A stretch of 64,000 nt of DNA from DASYKT01 sp035995185 (GCA_035995185.1 DASYKT010000055.1:5529-69528), one strand, 5' to 3'; shown: positions 18,823-28,749, numbered from the stretch's first letter. Numbers and translations: made by a program. The notes: generated by a model from the letters alone, not told the origin.

Positions 18823-20034
18823 CTAGTTTACCCTTACTTTTCCGCCCAACAGGTCTTGCATCAGACCATTTTTTACCGCTTGGAGTTTAGCTCGATGATC
18901 GATGTAATTCTGAATAGTCCTATTTATTTGATTAACCCTATCAACAATTCGATTTTGTTCCTCAATATTAACTTTACAAATCCACAAATTTTTCAAAAGT
19001 GAGCCACTTAAATTCGCCATCGTGGAACCGACTGCGTTGATAGAAACCTGAAGTTGTCCGTAAAATGACTTGTAAAAAAGTCTCAACCAATCTGGATTGA
19101 AAACTTTATTTCGTTGTCTTAGTAGGATACACCCGGTTCCACAAAGCCAACCGACCTGATGCGATTGAATGACATTACATCTTGTTAGATCTCCGCGCCG
19201 TGCAAAAATCACATCATTTTCACAAACGCGATGTCGGTCCAACTCGTTAGCTTTTATCTCTGGAATTCGATTTATGTTTTTTGTAGAGATCTCATCTAAC
19301 ATATCTTGAGGCATTATTACTGGAACACCTTCATACGTATATTCGTATGAATGCAATTGACTTCCGAAGGGGCCTGTTTGAATAAAGCCTTTATTGTTAA
19401 GTAATTCATCCACTCTTACAATGTCCCAGTCCTCTGGGATATCAATGCCGTTTTTGACGATGAATTTATGTGTTTGCTTGGAGCGGATGTTACCGTCTTC
19501 GTCAATTCCACGAGTTAAGAGCTCTTGCATCAGACCACGTTTGATGCGGTTGTATTTGTCAATCAAGGCTTGCGTCTGTTCAATCGCCTCATCGGTGGTC
19601 AAAAGAATTTTTGCTATATAGTCTTGCTCAGGCTCATCGAAACTTTCTAACTCTAAGTTTAATAAAATTTCTTTGTCAACATGTGGAATGCCTGAGCCAT
19701 TCGTTTGTGATTTCAGAAATGCTTCAACGTTTTTGAGCTGATAATATAAAAAGTTGGTATTAAACTCATTTTCATCGAAAATAAATTTAACCATTGTTGA
19801 GGCCAGCACACCATTTTTTGCTCGAAAAAATTCACCTGCGTTAGAACCGTCCCAAAGCAAAACCAGGTCCTTATCTGTTACTTTAATCATCGAAGAAAAG
19901 CCTGGAATATAATTAGGTTCGGAGTTATTCCTTAAATACTCCGGAGTCAAATACAACACCAAGTTATCGATTGTTGATGAGCTTTTTTGTGGCGACTTAC
20001 CCTTTTTATATCTGAGAATTTTTTCTAATTTCAT
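18823..20034 (-). CDS. hsdS: Type I restriction enzyme specificity subunit
   Basis: The 403-residue protein has two target-recognition domains separated by a conserved helical spacer (ALIDKYNRIKRGLMQELLTRGID around 175-200). A matching C-terminal helix follows (LQAVKNGLMQDLLGGKVRVN). This duplicated helix is the hallmark of HsdS. The second half begins with PEDWDIVRVDELLNNKGFIQTGPFGSQL and contains PVIMPQDM, both characteristic of the family. It starts 1 base after hsdM ends, so translation is probably coupled. Target specificity cannot be read from the sequence. Confidence 0.94.
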   Translation of the reverse strand: MKLEKILRYKKGKSPQKSSSTIDNLVLYLTPEYLRNNSEPNYIPGFSSMIKVTDKDLVLLWDGSNAGEFFRAKNGVLASTMVKFIFDENEFNTNFLYYQLKNVEAFLKSQTNGSGIPHVDKEILLNLELESFDEPEQDYIAKILLTTDEAIEQTQALIDKYNRIKRGLMQELLTRGIDEDGNIRSKQTHKFIVKNGIDIPEDWDIVRVDELLNNKGFIQTGPFGSQLHSYEYTYEGVPVIMPQDMLDEISTKNINRIPEIKANELDRHRVCENDVIFARRGDLTRCNVIQSHQVGWLCGTGCILLRQRNKVFNPDWLRLFYKSFYGQLQVSINAVGSTMANLSGSLLKNLWICKVNIEEQNRIVDRVNQINRTIQNYIDHRAKLQAVKNGLMQDLLGGKVRVN

Positions 20035-20035
20035 T

Positions 20036-22717
20036 TCAATTCAAATAATTTAACTCTGTGAAAAATTCGTGTAATTTCTTCAATGCCATCGCCCTGCCGC
20101 GTTCCAGTGTCTCTGCGGGAACTGCGTATTTATCCCAGAGTTTTTCCAATCCTGCGATTACCCGGCGTTTTTCGGCGTTCAGATATTTACCAAGTTCCAG
20201 GCGAACGAAATTATGATGTTTTTGTAAGATCAGTGTTTTACATTCCTCTGCCGTGATCACACCGCCAATCCCAGCCAGGAAATCATCCAGACCGGTAATT
20301 TTAGCTTCGATCTTCTGATTGTCTTCCTTCAAACCTTTAATTGTTTTTACTCGGGCAGTTTTTTGTTTTTTATCGGCCGGTTCAGGTTGTTTTTCTAATT
20401 CGACCAGCCGTTTGCGGTTTTGGTTTAGGAGATTATTCAAATCCTCTTTTTCATCATCGACCCCATACATTTTAAACTCGATCTTTTTTTCCAGATCGGC
20501 TTGTAATTCTTTTAAGTGATTTTTGCCGGCCTTGATCTCGTTTTCGATCTTTTTAATTCCGTCTAGAGAATCTTTCAGACTTTTGCGAACATCTTCCGCG
20601 TCTTTTTGCTGTGCCAATGCTTTAATTTGATTCGCAAGATAATCCTTGATCAGTTTTGCTGTGATTTCCTCGCCTTCTTCAGGATCGTATTCGATTGCCT
20701 CGATCGCTTCCTGAAGATCGGCCTCCTTTTCGGAAATCGTGTTTTCAGTAGCTTCAATAACCGCCTGTTCCGCCTGAAAATACGTCTCGATATAATATTC
20801 TCTCGGCACCAGGTACGGCATCCAGCCGACCGACGAAATGGTTTTCAGATCATATTTAATATCCGTCCACCAATTGACGAAAACACCCGCCGCCTGAAAT
20901 TCGTCAAGAACGCTTCTGGTTAAGATAGTTTCTTTTAGCGAGCTGAGAAGATGCTTTCTGACGGCGAACATTCTGCCGTTTCCTTTTTCGATCTCAGAAA
21001 AGTCATTCTTAGCTTGCTCCCACCAGTTGTCGATCAAAGATTGCATCTCTGAGATGGTTTTCGCAACTGCTTCCTGATTTTCGACAGTTTCTTTTATTCT
21101 TGTTTTCGCCTCTATTGCGTCCGCGAAATCGCGATACTTTTCGTCTCTTAGCGCAAAAATTGATTTTCTATCAAAATTGAATTTGGCGTACTGCACCTGT
21201 TGGCTTTGAATCTCTGTTTCGGGCACGCCGCCGACAAGATGGGCGGTTACGTCCTCGGGCTCAGGCTCAGGTGTGTTATCAACATAGCGGCGAATATTCA
21301 GGTTATATTCATTGCCTTGGATTTCAGTTAAATCAACGACTTTGCTGTATTTCGAGATTTCCAATTTGTTTGTGAAAACATAGTCGATCTTCTCAATATC
21401 TTCGGGCCGCAAAAAATTCTGAACCTTGCCTTCACCATATTCGGCATCCGCATTGATAAAAAAGATCTTATTTCGTAAAGCTTCAGATTTGTTCTTGTTG
21501 ATAAAAATAATACACGCCGGAATGCCGGTGCCATAAAAAAGCGCGGGAGGCAGCCCGATTATCGCCTCGATCAAATTAGCATCGACCAGGCCCTGACGAA
21601 TGACTTTTTCGACACTACCGCGAAATAGAACTCCATGCGGCATTATCGTTGCCATTCGGCCATTCGCTTTCAAGCTGGCGATCATGTGCTGAACGAACAT
21701 TAGATCGGCTTTCTTGCCGCTTTCCGGCGCAAACCCATAAGCAAAGCGATTTTCAAATTTCATTCCTGCCCGGGAGTAGTTTTGGCTAAACGGCGGATTG
21801 GCCAATACCATGTCGAACCGCTTCCAAGTATTCCCCTCAAGTATCTTTGGTTCTTCTAGAGTGTCACCGTCCTCGATAGTTGCCGAAGAAATATTATGGA
21901 GAATCATATTCATACGGCAGATTATCCAGGTTGTGGGATTGCTTTCTTGTCCGTATAGAGAAAGATTGCGAACATTTTGACCCTGCTCTTCCACATATTG
22001 AAGACTCTGGATCAGCATACCGCCCGAGCCGACGGTCGGATCGTAGATCTCCATTCCTTCTTGAGGTTTGAGCAAAGTTACTAATAGTCGGACAACCTGA
22101 TTCGGAGTATAGAATTCGCCGCCTTTTTTACCGGCGCTATCCGCAAAATACTTGATTAGATATTCATAGGCAGCGCCCAATAGATCAGGAAATTCAAAGT
22201 TATCATTTATAAGAGCGGGCAATTTGCCATTGAAATGCTGTATAAGATCAATCCAACGCTGATCGGGGATAGAAGATTTGCCCTTTTTGACGTTGAAATC
22301 AATACCGGTAAGAACATTGCCAAGGAGGTCCGCATTAGCATTTTCAATCGCGTGTAAGGCCTTACTAAGGGCAGTACCGACGTTTGTCTTGGTATCGCGC
22401 AACGCGGGCCGGGCTTCGCCTTCGTTATCCACCCACATTTCGTTCCAGCGCGCGCGGGGAGGGATGAAAAAATTGGTATAAGGCTTATAAGCGATTGGAT
22501 CAACGAGAATTTCGTTAAGTTGCTCTGGTTGCAGATTCTTGAACTTGTCCTTGAGTTTTTTAGTCGCAACCTCAAACTCGTCCGAAAGGCGTTTTAGAAA
22601 TAAGATGCCAAAAATAAATTCCTTAAACTCGGACGCGTCGATCTTACCGCGTAGGATATCGCACCCTTTAAGTAAAAAGTCTTCCAGCTGTGAAAGAGTT
22701 ATCAACGTTTGTTTCAT
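20036..22717 (-). CDS. hsdM: Type I restriction enzyme methyltransferase subunit, long form
   Basis: This 893-residue N6-adenine methyltransferase has an N-terminal helical domain (QLEDFLLKGCDILRGKIDASEFKEFI), motif I YDPTVGSGGML and catalytic NPPF (VLANPPFSQNYS). It is clearly longer than the usual 500-residue HsdM. Residues from about 540 to 893 form a highly charged, coiled-coil-rich extension (for example KKIENEIKAGKNHLKELQADLEKKI) ending in a helical ARxxLERGRAM segment. This extension recurs in HsdM of some environmental type I systems. The gene is first in the operon. The 740-bp upstream region must hold the promoter. Confidence 0.94.
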   Translation of the reverse strand: MKQTLITLSQLEDFLLKGCDILRGKIDASEFKEFIFGILFLKRLSDEFEVATKKLKDKFKNLQPEQLNEILVDPIAYKPYTNFFIPPRARWNEMWVDNEGEARPALRDTKTNVGTALSKALHAIENANADLLGNVLTGIDFNVKKGKSSIPDQRWIDLIQHFNGKLPALINDNFEFPDLLGAAYEYLIKYFADSAGKKGGEFYTPNQVVRLLVTLLKPQEGMEIYDPTVGSGGMLIQSLQYVEEQGQNVRNLSLYGQESNPTTWIICRMNMILHNISSATIEDGDTLEEPKILEGNTWKRFDMVLANPPFSQNYSRAGMKFENRFAYGFAPESGKKADLMFVQHMIASLKANGRMATIMPHGVLFRGSVEKVIRQGLVDANLIEAIIGLPPALFYGTGIPACIIFINKNKSEALRNKIFFINADAEYGEGKVQNFLRPEDIEKIDYVFTNKLEISKYSKVVDLTEIQGNEYNLNIRRYVDNTPEPEPEDVTAHLVGGVPETEIQSQQVQYAKFNFDRKSIFALRDEKYRDFADAIEAKTRIKETVENQEAVAKTISEMQSLIDNWWEQAKNDFSEIEKGNGRMFAVRKHLLSSLKETILTRSVLDEFQAAGVFVNWWTDIKYDLKTISSVGWMPYLVPREYYIETYFQAEQAVIEATENTISEKEADLQEAIEAIEYDPEEGEEITAKLIKDYLANQIKALAQQKDAEDVRKSLKDSLDGIKKIENEIKAGKNHLKELQADLEKKIEFKMYGVDDEKEDLNNLLNQNRKRLVELEKQPEPADKKQKTARVKTIKGLKEDNQKIEAKITGLDDFLAGIGGVITAEECKTLILQKHHNFVRLELGKYLNAEKRRVIAGLEKLWDKYAVPAETLERGRAMALKKLHEFFTELNYLN

Positions 22718-23590
22718 TAATGTTTAGGACTTTCGGTAATAGTATGCAGCTAAGTATATAACTAATGTGGCACTTAACTTAAGTTCGCATAACTTTTGCC
22801 GTTTTATTGTTATATAGGCCAAAAAACAATGATTTTTACCTTATAAACCATAAAATATTGAAAAATGACCTCAAAATCACGATTTTCCTTGGCTTTTGGC
22901 AATGATTAGTGCTATTTTCCTAATGTATTTTGGTGTAAAATTGCACTGGGTGCTTTTATCAAGTACCATTCACGACAACTTTAGAGAGCTTTTGCTATAA
23001 CTAAAATCTCTTTAAAGATGTCTATTTTGTATCGATTTGTAAATTGATGCCTATAAAAATGTAATACCAAATCTTAATTTTGTATGTTAGTGAGGTTGAA
23101 GGTGTATTCTTTCAAGAAGCAATTAGTGGCCGACAAAACTTCTAATGGAGTGCGAAGAGAACTCACTAGCTTAAAGAGATAATATCCCTGATATTAAATT
23201 TCGCCGATCGCGGGCGAATATAATTATCGGGGATTTACTATTTTTAATTGCAATTTAGACATTCTCTTTTAAGAGCTTTTCTGAGAGATGAAAACGTACT
23301 TCAATGCTCCTACGCATGCAATACGGTAATATCATTCAGCAAGATTGATTGTCTTGTTTCTTTGCATCTGGGCGATGTTTTATTGAGCGTAAATTAAGTG
23401 GACAAAAAAGCAAGTAAAACGTTCGTGGTTTAAAATTTTCGAAAGTAGACATACTAACTTGACCAAATCCTCCCGTAAACAATTGGACTCTTCTGCAAAA
23501 ACCCTTTTTCTGGCGTGGTGCAAAAATAACACCCTATTCGATCGGCATGAAATACTGATAAGTGGCGGAGCGCCTTATCGTTGTTTGCTG
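22718..23590. other. AT-rich divergent intergenic region with a long hairpin
   Basis: No gene is recognised in the 870 bases between hsdM and the WG-repeat gene. An extended imperfect hairpin lies at 23183-23236: the outer arms ATCCCTGATA / TATCGGGGAT pair with one G-T wobble and the inner arms TTCGCC / GGCGAA pair perfectly. The region presumably holds divergent promoters. The hairpin could be a terminator, a small structured RNA or an operator. An in-frame TTG at 23459 opens 44 residues that do not look coding. Confidence 0.45.
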
Positions 23591-24664
23591 ATGTTAGCCC
23601 TTTTATTTTTGTCCCTATTTTTTATGCCCATATTTTTATTCGCGCAAGAAGCGGATGATTTGCTTCCTGTTAAGATCGATGGAAAATGGGGCTTTATTAA
23701 TGTAAAGGGCGAGATTTCCATATCCCCGCAATATAGTTCGGCGCTGCGCTTCTCTGAGAAACTATCGGCTGTATATTTAAATACTCCGGGAAATAAATGT
23801 GGGTATGTAAATAAAAAAGGGGAGTTTGTTATAGAACCTAAATTTGATTACTGCGACTCGTTTAATGAAGGGTTCGCAGTTATTAATTTAGAAAGTAAAT
23901 ATGGCTACATTGATAAATATGGCCGATATTTGATCGCCCCTCGCTGGCAGAAAGCGTGGGGCTTTTCAAATGGCTTGGCGCGTATCGTTGGCGGTGATTT
24001 GGATAAAGCAAGATACGGCTTTGTTAATAGAGCAGGTAAAGTGGTAATTGCGCCGCAATATGCTTATCTTGACGATTTTAATGAAGGTCTTGCATTGGCT
24101 GCGGTCGATACTAAAAATGAACTCAAGATAGGATTTATAGATACCAAAGGCAAATGGGTAATAAAACCTGAGTATGGAAGTGCGACCAGTTTTTCTGAGG
24201 GTCTTGCTGCTGTGACGAAAGATGGAAAATCCTATTTGTTTGAGGGAAGTTTGTCATTTGACACGGAAGGCAAAGATTTTAACGTATTTTACATCAATAA
24301 GTCGGGAGAGCCGGCATTCGACAAAACTTTCAGTCAGGGCGGCAAATTTTCGGAAGGTCTGGCACCCGTGGAAATTCGCGGCAAATGGTTTTATATAAAT
24401 AACAAGGGTAATGTCATAATTGAAACCAAATTCTCATCCAAAGTAGAAATAGGAACCTTTTTTGAAGGATTGGCACCGGTCAATTTTTCAAATGGCGCGA
24501 AATTTATAGATAAAACCGGTGACGTAATCTTAAAAACTGAATTTGATTGGGCCGACAATTTCTCAAATGGGATTTCAAGGGTCAAAAAAATATCAAAAGA
24601 CGGGTCCGTGAACGTCGGCTATATTGACTTGAAGGGAAATATAATTTGGAGGCCCTCAAAATAA
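23591..24664 (+). CDS. Exported WG-repeat protein
   Basis: The ATG at 23591 starts a clear signal peptide (MLALLFLSLFFMPIFLFAQ). The open frame extends upstream to a TTG at 23459, which I regard as less likely. About 335 residues follow, with eight or more WG repeats of about 40 residues: GKWGFINVKGEISISPQY, GKYGYIDKYGRYLIAPRW, ARYGFVNRAGKVVIAPQY, IGFIDTKGKWVIKPEY and others. FNEGLA/FSEGLA segments separate them. WG-repeat (KWG) proteins form beta structures of uncertain function. It is exported and probably periplasmic or surface-bound. It lies convergent to the element's 340-aa gene. Confidence 0.8.
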   Translation: MLALLFLSLFFMPIFLFAQEADDLLPVKIDGKWGFINVKGEISISPQYSSALRFSEKLSAVYLNTPGNKCGYVNKKGEFVIEPKFDYCDSFNEGFAVINLESKYGYIDKYGRYLIAPRWQKAWGFSNGLARIVGGDLDKARYGFVNRAGKVVIAPQYAYLDDFNEGLALAAVDTKNELKIGFIDTKGKWVIKPEYGSATSFSEGLAAVTKDGKSYLFEGSLSFDTEGKDFNVFYINKSGEPAFDKTFSQGGKFSEGLAPVEIRGKWFYINNKGNVIIETKFSSKVEIGTFFEGLAPVNFSNGAKFIDKTGDVILKTEFDWADNFSNGISRVKKISKDGSVNVGYIDLKGNIIWRPSK

Positions 24665-24687
24665 TTTAATTGTTATTAAAACGCTAT

Positions 24688-25710
24688 TTACGATAAATTC
24701 ACCTGTTGTCCCCCGTCGGTCGCAATATTCACCTGATTCGGATTGTTTATGGTCAGCGGAGCGTATCGCCGCAAATCTCTCAACTGTCTGAGTGTTCTCA
24801 TAAAGATCCGATTGAATCGATCCACCATTTGAACAGCCTGGTCAAGTGCTTCGCGTTCGGATACGTAAGGTCGGAACCAATAACCATCTTCCCATCCGTT
24901 TGCCCGGTACTCAGCTTGCCTGTTAGCCATCCAGCGGGCGTATTCAGGATGTTCAGAGCGTTCCCCCGTCTGAGAGCGCTTTACTGTCTGTTCGAGCCAA
25001 TACTGCCACTGAAAGTAGCTTTGCGTCATCATATCTATTAAGGCAACTTCAATACCGCCTCTAGGCTGCCATTCAGCGATAAAGCTATCTCGTACTCCAA
25101 GATACCTAGCAATATTCCAAAGCTGTTTCATATAGCCTACAGGGAAAGTAATATTGGCTCCCAGGTGCCCGCTAATAAATTCCTTGTTGCCCTCGTCTTT
25201 CGCCCTTTCCCAGAATCTTTCGGCCACGCGCGGAGCAACCTGGTGAAGTTCTTCCAGGTCAATGAAATTTAGGCTTTCAAAGGGAAGCCGCATCATCGTT
25301 TTAAAGTGCTTTTTGGCTTCTTCCTCGTTCTTACACGGATGAAACGAAGCCTTTCTAGCCTCTTCGACGGAAAGTGAACCACCGGTTGGCGTTTGATAGA
25401 ATGCCACACTGCGAATGAAAGCCTGGTGAAATTGACGGAATAACGAGGTGTAACCGACTGCGGATTCGAGCGAATCTATTGGAACATCAATCGTAAAGTC
25501 TGTCGGCTCAAACTCTTCTCCGTCCCACCGGTTAAAAATGTCGTTATAAATAGCGTCGTTCCGTGCTGCGATGTCAGCTTCGGTTTGAACGGACTTATCC
25601 TCGCTGGTCGCTCGCATCTCTCCTGAATTGTTATCAGGCTGGACATGAGTGGGTTGATCTGGCAGTCTCTTTTTCTTCGGTTTGTCCTTAATTTTCGTCT
25701 TTCTTTTCAC
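24688..25710 (-). CDS. Element protein of unknown function, copy 1
   Basis: This 340-residue protein has no recognised family. It has a charged, low-complexity N-terminus and then a helical middle: SLESAVGYTSLFRQFHQAF, EEARKASFHPCKNEEEAKKHF, HQVAPRVAERFWERAK and ARYLGVRDSFIAEWQPRGGIE. A YFQWQYWLEQTVKRSQT segment follows. The C-terminus ends with RIFMRTLRQLRDLRRYAPLTINNPNQVNIATDGGQQVN. The Asn/Gln-rich tail is near-identical in copies 2 (49639) and 3 (63075). In copies 1 and 2 a DUF6788-like gene precedes it on the same strand. A nucleic-acid-related or packaging role for this pair is conceivable but unsupported. It is intact here. Confidence 0.6.
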   Translation of the reverse strand: MKRKTKIKDKPKKKRLPDQPTHVQPDNNSGEMRATSEDKSVQTEADIAARNDAIYNDIFNRWDGEEFEPTDFTIDVPIDSLESAVGYTSLFRQFHQAFIRSVAFYQTPTGGSLSVEEARKASFHPCKNEEEAKKHFKTMMRLPFESLNFIDLEELHQVAPRVAERFWERAKDEGNKEFISGHLGANITFPVGYMKQLWNIARYLGVRDSFIAEWQPRGGIEVALIDMMTQSYFQWQYWLEQTVKRSQTGERSEHPEYARWMANRQAEYRANGWEDGYWFRPYVSEREALDQAVQMVDRFNRIFMRTLRQLRDLRRYAPLTINNPNQVNIATDGGQQVNLS

Positions 25711-25734
25711 GGTTATCTAATTCCTTGTTTTAAA

Positions 25735-26052
25735 TTATTGCTTCGGAATTTCGCGCAGTTGCTGACGGAAACCCCTTAGCATTTCACCATTCTCTCTCAG
25801 TATCCGCCCACTCTGTTTCCTGGCTGATGTTGCCTTGGCGACCATAGCTGAAAATTGATTTAACTCAGCCGTACGAATATAGAATTTAAGAAGTTTTCCA
25901 TGGAGTCGCGTAAAGAAATAAAAAGCTTCATGAAAGTATCCCTTTGAGCATCTGCAATTAGATTTACCGCACCGGACACGTTGTGAATAGATACCACCGT
26001 TGGAGATCTGGTCGGCTGTCTTAGGTAACATTTTTACATTTTTTGTTTTCAT
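25735..26052 (-). CDS. DUF6788-like small zinc-binding-type protein, copy 1
   Basis: The start was set at ATG 26052 (MKTKNVKMLPKT), because copy 2 at 51053 begins at the equivalent position. A longer frame opens at 26151. The 105-residue protein contains VRCGKSNCRCSKG, a Cys-rich CGKxNCRC signature, and then a YFFTRLHGKLLKFYI segment. This matches DUF6788-type proteins that accompany mobile elements. The three closely spaced Cys could bind zinc. It lies 24 bases upstream of the 340-aa gene on the same strand, so the two are probably co-transcribed. Confidence 0.65.
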   Translation of the reverse strand: MKTKNVKMLPKTADQISNGGIYSQRVRCGKSNCRCSKGYFHEAFYFFTRLHGKLLKFYIRTAELNQFSAMVAKATSARKQSGRILRENGEMLRGFRQQLREIPKQ

Positions 26053-26198
26053 GTTCTGCCCGGCCCAACCTTGACGCCTGTCTGCGGTAGTATCTTTTTT
26101 ATCGGGCTGTCTGCTAGCCGTTCTCAGATGGACGTGATTTCTAATTGCCAACTATAGGCTGATTATTGTGTTAAAAGTTATGGAGTTTATCCCCTGTA

Positions 26199-27143
26199 TT
26201 ACTCTAATGACAAAAGTCCTACTTGGGCGCACATTTTATCGTATCTTTTGAAGGCCGAGCGGGTCGTCTTTAAAACCGGAAAATTATAGTACTCTGTCCC
26301 GAACTGCCTCTTTAAGTGGAGATGATTCACAAGTCTCGATGCTACAGCAGGTCCATAGGCCGTATAGAAATCTTCAACGCTCACACGCTTCCCTTGTAGA
26401 GCTGAATCCAATTGAAATAATTTGAGTACTTTTGCAATTACAATATCAGCAGTGGATTGAGTAAGAATTGTCAACGCATCATGATTAGGTAATTTCAACG
26501 ATTTGGCTAGATCAGTTACCGCTCGGTTATTCTTATATTGTGCCTCGGCACGCAAGATTCCGGCCGCTGCCTTTATGATTTCGGGAGTTTCCTTCTTATC
26601 GCGCATTTTCTGTTGGCGTCCGTATATGTGCTTCCGCTGGTTTCTTTCCTTACCTTTAACGTCAAAACTAAGCGTAGTATCGTTAATCAAATTGCGATTA
26701 TATTTTGCTAATACGAGTTTTCTGCGGGCATCAACAAAAGAAGGTATATCGGCTTCATGCATCATCAAATCAATTGCGACATCCAGGCGGCAGACACGCG
26801 CATGAAAAGCGTCAAAGGGTGCAGCAGTCATATCTTCTACAAAGCGTGACATTTTTGCGAGAAAATCGGGTATCGCTTTTATCTCAGCGCGGGCGAGCCG
26901 ATCTCCGTGCAGCCACGGCCCAATTGCTACTTCGGCAGAAGTAATCCAATAATTATTTGGTGTCCTGCTGATAGTGATCGCTGGTTCTATACATCCATCC
27001 CTTGGATTTAGGACGAACTTATAGGGTTCACCAACATAACCATACCGAAAAACCTTTGTCCCCTTTTCAAGTAAATGGCTCTCGTTCGGTCGGACCGGTG
27101 AACCCCGGCTTAGCCCCGTTGAATCGAAAAAGGCGTCCAACAC
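26199..27143 (-). CDS. Replication-initiator-like protein
   Basis: The 314-residue protein has VCRLDVAIDLMMHEADIPSFVD in the middle, then KHIYGRQQKMRDKKETPEIIKAAAGILRAEAQYKN, and a helical C-terminal domain. The order of a beta-strand RLDVAxD, a TxxxGxR/YGRQQ strand and an ILRxExQ strand resembles gene II/X-type phage and plasmid replication proteins. I did not find a clear HUH pair, so the family is not certain. It overlaps by 1 base with the excisionase-like gene upstream. It would initiate replication of the excised element. Confidence 0.5.
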   Translation of the reverse strand: MLDAFFDSTGLSRGSPVRPNESHLLEKGTKVFRYGYVGEPYKFVLNPRDGCIEPAITISRTPNNYWITSAEVAIGPWLHGDRLARAEIKAIPDFLAKMSRFVEDMTAAPFDAFHARVCRLDVAIDLMMHEADIPSFVDARRKLVLAKYNRNLINDTTLSFDVKGKERNQRKHIYGRQQKMRDKKETPEIIKAAAGILRAEAQYKNNRAVTDLAKSLKLPNHDALTILTQSTADIVIAKVLKLFQLDSALQGKRVSVEDFYTAYGPAVASRLVNHLHLKRQFGTEYYNFPVLKTTRSAFKRYDKMCAQVGLLSLE

Positions 27144-27337
27144 TACCTCACAGCAGTTGCCTCACGCCGGTTGCGATTGAGGTACGCATCCAAGTCCTCG
27201 CGAAGATAAACAATTTTACTCGCCACCCGCCGGAACGTGATCTTTCCGCCTTTGCGTTCGCGCCATAGGGTTGTTTGCGATATGCGGAGGAAATCGCTTG
27301 CTTCTTTATCCGTATAGATCTGTTTGATTTCGTTCAT
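27143..27337 (-). CDS. Excisionase-like helix-turn-helix protein
   Basis: The 64-residue protein reads YTDKEASDFLRISQTTLWRERKGGKITFRRVASKIVYLREDLDAYL. This is the MerR/excisionase-type winged helix (HTH_17) pattern. It is encoded directly upstream of, and overlaps by 1 base, the replication-initiator-like gene. In such elements the protein acts as directionality factor and/or regulator. A role in binding the TTTCCTCTAA repeats at the element ends is possible. Confidence 0.75.
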   Translation of the reverse strand: MNEIKQIYTDKEASDFLRISQTTLWRERKGGKITFRRVASKIVYLREDLDAYLNRNRREATAVR

Positions 27338-27479
27338 TGTCTAATATCTCCAAATACAAAAAGAGTGCCTAAATTACTTTCAGACACTCTCATAATATTC
27401 AGTTTGCGCGGGATCAGCGACGTAAGACCAGTCACCCTTTAGCAGAATATCTTTTTCAAAATTGGAGAAAGAAAGTCTG

Positions 27480-28718
27480 CTATTTCATTGCTTGACCGGG
27501 AACTGGAAGGCCGTATTTTTTCAACTTCCGCATTTCATTTTCAATATTTTTCTTTTTGCTTTCAAATGCCCTCTTAGCGGTCTGCGTCCTTGTCCGGCTC
27601 GCTGCAATTTCAGGAAAGAACTTTTCCACAATTTTCTCTGAGTCCCAATCCCTAATCACACGATATGCGAGCCATTCTACGCTTTCATAGGTGGGAGGTT
27701 TCGTGAACTTCTTCAGCTTATCAAGGTCAAGATATGAGGTTGCGTTCAGGATATATTGTTCTAACGCCTCGTCGAACTCGTCGGTTACTCTCTTTTGATA
27801 TTGATTCGCGGTTTCCCCCTCTTCCGATGCCCACCAGCCATTAGTCTTGAAGTCAAACGGCATATACATAGTTCTGGGCGAATAATATCTCTGACCAACC
27901 TCAATGCCATTCACGGGTATATCTGGCTTTTTGCTAAATTGGAATACAAAATAATAAGCATAATCCACCAGCCAGTCTTGCTTGAGATTATATTTTTCAA
28001 CCCATTTGTAGATTTCTCCATGCAAATGAAAGAAATTGAGAAGAATTTCGTCTTTTTTGCTGGCAGTTTCCTCGAAGCGCCGCGTAACAGCACTGGTAAA
28101 CGCGGAAAGAGTATGTTCATAGTATTCGAGGATCGTTTTACTAGCATCGGAAAAGATATGATCAAATTGGGGGTTTCTAAAGTACATACTGAAATGTGCA
28201 TAGGAGAACGTTGTTCGTAATTCTCCCCACACATAATTAAAATTGAATCTGTAATTGAACGATTCCGCCGGGTTGGGTAATCGGTGTCCAATTAGATCAA
28301 TCTTTAAATCGTTGATTATAGAGACGTAGTCTTTTTCTACTTTGTGTGTGAACAATGCCTTAAATGCTGGCACTAAACTCCTGAGTTCTTCAAAGGCATC
28401 TGGTTTAGCCTCTTTTGCAAATTCCACAAATTTTCGGCGAAATATCACAACCTTCGCCTCCGGGTCTTGAACCCTGTGATTCGGAACTTTCGGTCGGCCT
28501 TCATCATACTTTGCGAGTTTTCGAGCCAACCACTCTTCCTTTGTTATCATGGGAAGGTCATCTCTTCTGGTTTCCGCGAATAGGATACTCCAATCACTCG
28601 CGACGACTTTGCTCCATTCGATATTCGATATTCCTTCTTGATACGATTCCAGAAGTCTAGCCTTCTCTTCGTCACGCAACCTTGCTTCGCGCTCTTTTCT
28701 AGTTTCTTTTCGGGACAT
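27480..28718 (-). CDS. Unknown 412-aa element protein
   Basis: I do not recognise this protein. It begins with a basic and acidic helical stretch (SRKETRKEREARLRDEEKARLL). Then follows an aromatic-rich helical body (SFNYRFNFNYVWGELRTTFSYAHF, LNFFHLHGEIYKWVEKYNL, LVDYAYYFVFQFSKKPD) and a basic C-terminal coiled region. There is no signal peptide, membrane segment or known catalytic motif. It lies between the integrase and the excisionase-like gene on the same strand, a place usually taken by regulatory or accessory element genes. Confidence 0.5.
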   Translation of the reverse strand: MSRKETRKEREARLRDEEKARLLESYQEGISNIEWSKVVASDWSILFAETRRDDLPMITKEEWLARKLAKYDEGRPKVPNHRVQDPEAKVVIFRRKFVEFAKEAKPDAFEELRSLVPAFKALFTHKVEKDYVSIINDLKIDLIGHRLPNPAESFNYRFNFNYVWGELRTTFSYAHFSMYFRNPQFDHIFSDASKTILEYYEHTLSAFTSAVTRRFEETASKKDEILLNFFHLHGEIYKWVEKYNLKQDWLVDYAYYFVFQFSKKPDIPVNGIEVGQRYYSPRTMYMPFDFKTNGWWASEEGETANQYQKRVTDEFDEALEQYILNATSYLDLDKLKKFTKPPTYESVEWLAYRVIRDWDSEKIVEKFFPEIAASRTRTQTAKRAFESKKKNIENEMRKLKKYGLPVPGQAMK

Positions 28719-28749
28719 ATGTAACTCAATTAGTGCCTAATTCATGCAG

